This document shows, one piece after another, positions 63,450-64,000 of a stretch of DNA of 64,000 nt. The position numbers were made by a program, and so were the translations under genes. How positions within the stretch are numbered: the first letter of the stretch is position 1; every line of letters begins with the position of its first letter. The stretch is from Sapria himalayana (taxonomy: Eukaryota > Streptophyta > Magnoliopsida > Malpighiales > Rafflesiaceae): positions 51,417-115,416 of the forward strand of contig JAREIK010002975.1 of assembly GCA_029783825.1 (NCBI GenBank), in the 5' to 3' direction. The notes below the pieces were generated by a model. That model was not told where the DNA came from, made no database searches, and saw only the letters and a list, made by a program, of their open reading frames with translations.

Positions 63450-64000
63450 GCTAGGTAAAATTCCCTAGCTAATTTAGAAAATTTCCTCTAGCTAAATTTG
63501 CTAGCAAAAATTTCCCTTGCTAAATTAGCTAGTGAAAATTTCCTAGCTAATTAAGCTAGGAAAAATTTTTAATGGGAAATTTCCTAGCTAATTAAGCTTG
63601 GGAAAATTCCCTTGCTAATATAGCTAGGTAATTTTCCCTAACTAATTTAGATAGGGATATCTTTATTTTAGTAACAGATTTTCAGTCGCTAAATTTATTT
63701 AGCTAGGTACTATTTCCATCGCTAATATTTAGCGATGAGCACTTTAGCTTGGGGAATCTTTCATCATTATTTTCATTTAGCAACGGAAAAATCTCATTTA
63801 GCTTGCTAATTTAGCGAAGGAAATTATTTTTTTAGAGAGGGATTATTCCGTCACTAAATTTTTAGCCAGGGGCACTTTCATTCACTAAATTTTAGCAAGA
63901 AGCACTTTAGATTGGGAACCGATCCGTCAGTAATCCATTGCTATATCTCGTTTAGTTAAAAAAAATGCTCATTTAGCTAGGGAATTCTCCCTAACTATAT
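63450..64000 (+). mobile_element. CACTA-type right subterminal region, cut by window end
   Basis: There are many copies of aattccctagctaattt, ttagctagggaa and tttagcgatgagcac in both orientations. The order (gcgatgagcactttagcttgggg, then taatccattgctat) parallels the right end of E1 at 31545-31640, in which the terminus follows about 40 bases after a ttagctagc motif. The terminus itself should therefore lie just beyond base 64000. Confidence 0.75.

Overview
The window looks like heterochromatic intergenic DNA of a flowering plant. The evidence is CACTA-type DNA transposon ends with subterminal repeats, decayed Ty1/copia, Ty3/gypsy and plant LINE pol fragments, and fragments of plant-like nuclear genes (a cohesin SCC3/SA subunit with an intron in place, an intronless ARF GTPase, and possibly enolase). 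The species cannot be told from the sequence. I see no intact host gene, tRNA, rRNA, operon or CRISPR array. Every long open frame is low-complexity repeat, a decayed gene copy, or a chance or antisense frame.

Layout. About 22 kb is degenerate TCTA/TATC (GATA) satellite in three blocks with the same strand polarity: 1-6506, about 15243-19493 and 31676-43120, followed by a short inverted stretch at 43121-43330. Between and after these blocks lie transposon-derived segments built from the same few modules in different orders and orientations. Segment D (6507-15240) starts with a CACTA left end. Segment E1 (19494-31675) has both CACTA-type ends. Segments B (43400-52900) and C (52960-53100 plus 60430-64000) run to a right-hand subterminal array cut by the window end.

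Shared modules. M1 is about 3 kb (22080-25345 minus, 43480-47340 plus, 60430-63270 plus, with partial copies at 14630-14870 and 31105-31260). It carries a GC-rich block, a conserved short open frame, a trinucleotide (alanine-type) array and palindromic GTAC/ACTATAGT arrays. M2 is AT-rich with a short conserved leader-like block (7380-9100 plus; 19620-21890 minus, internally duplicated; 47400-48660 plus). Arrays of a TATAACTATA-type unit recur with them. No transposase frame was recognised, so the CACTA-type elements look non-autonomous.

Captured or inserted genes. D holds two clear SCC3 exons and the intervening intron, which indicates DNA-level capture. E1 holds an intronless, frameshifted ARF pseudogene inside a TAAC-type array, a gypsy RNase H/integrase fragment and a possible enolase fragment. 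An unidentified exon-like unit with a conserved splice donor is tandemly repeated in both E1 and B. B carries an antisense copia gag remnant. A decayed LINE (53590-55310) and a decayed copia pol (55470-57790) separate B from the rest of C.

The most notable signals are the gene capture within a CACTA-type segment, the same-polarity GATA satellite interleaved with these elements and inverted at 43.1 kb, and the modular reshuffling of M1, M2 and palindromic arrays.
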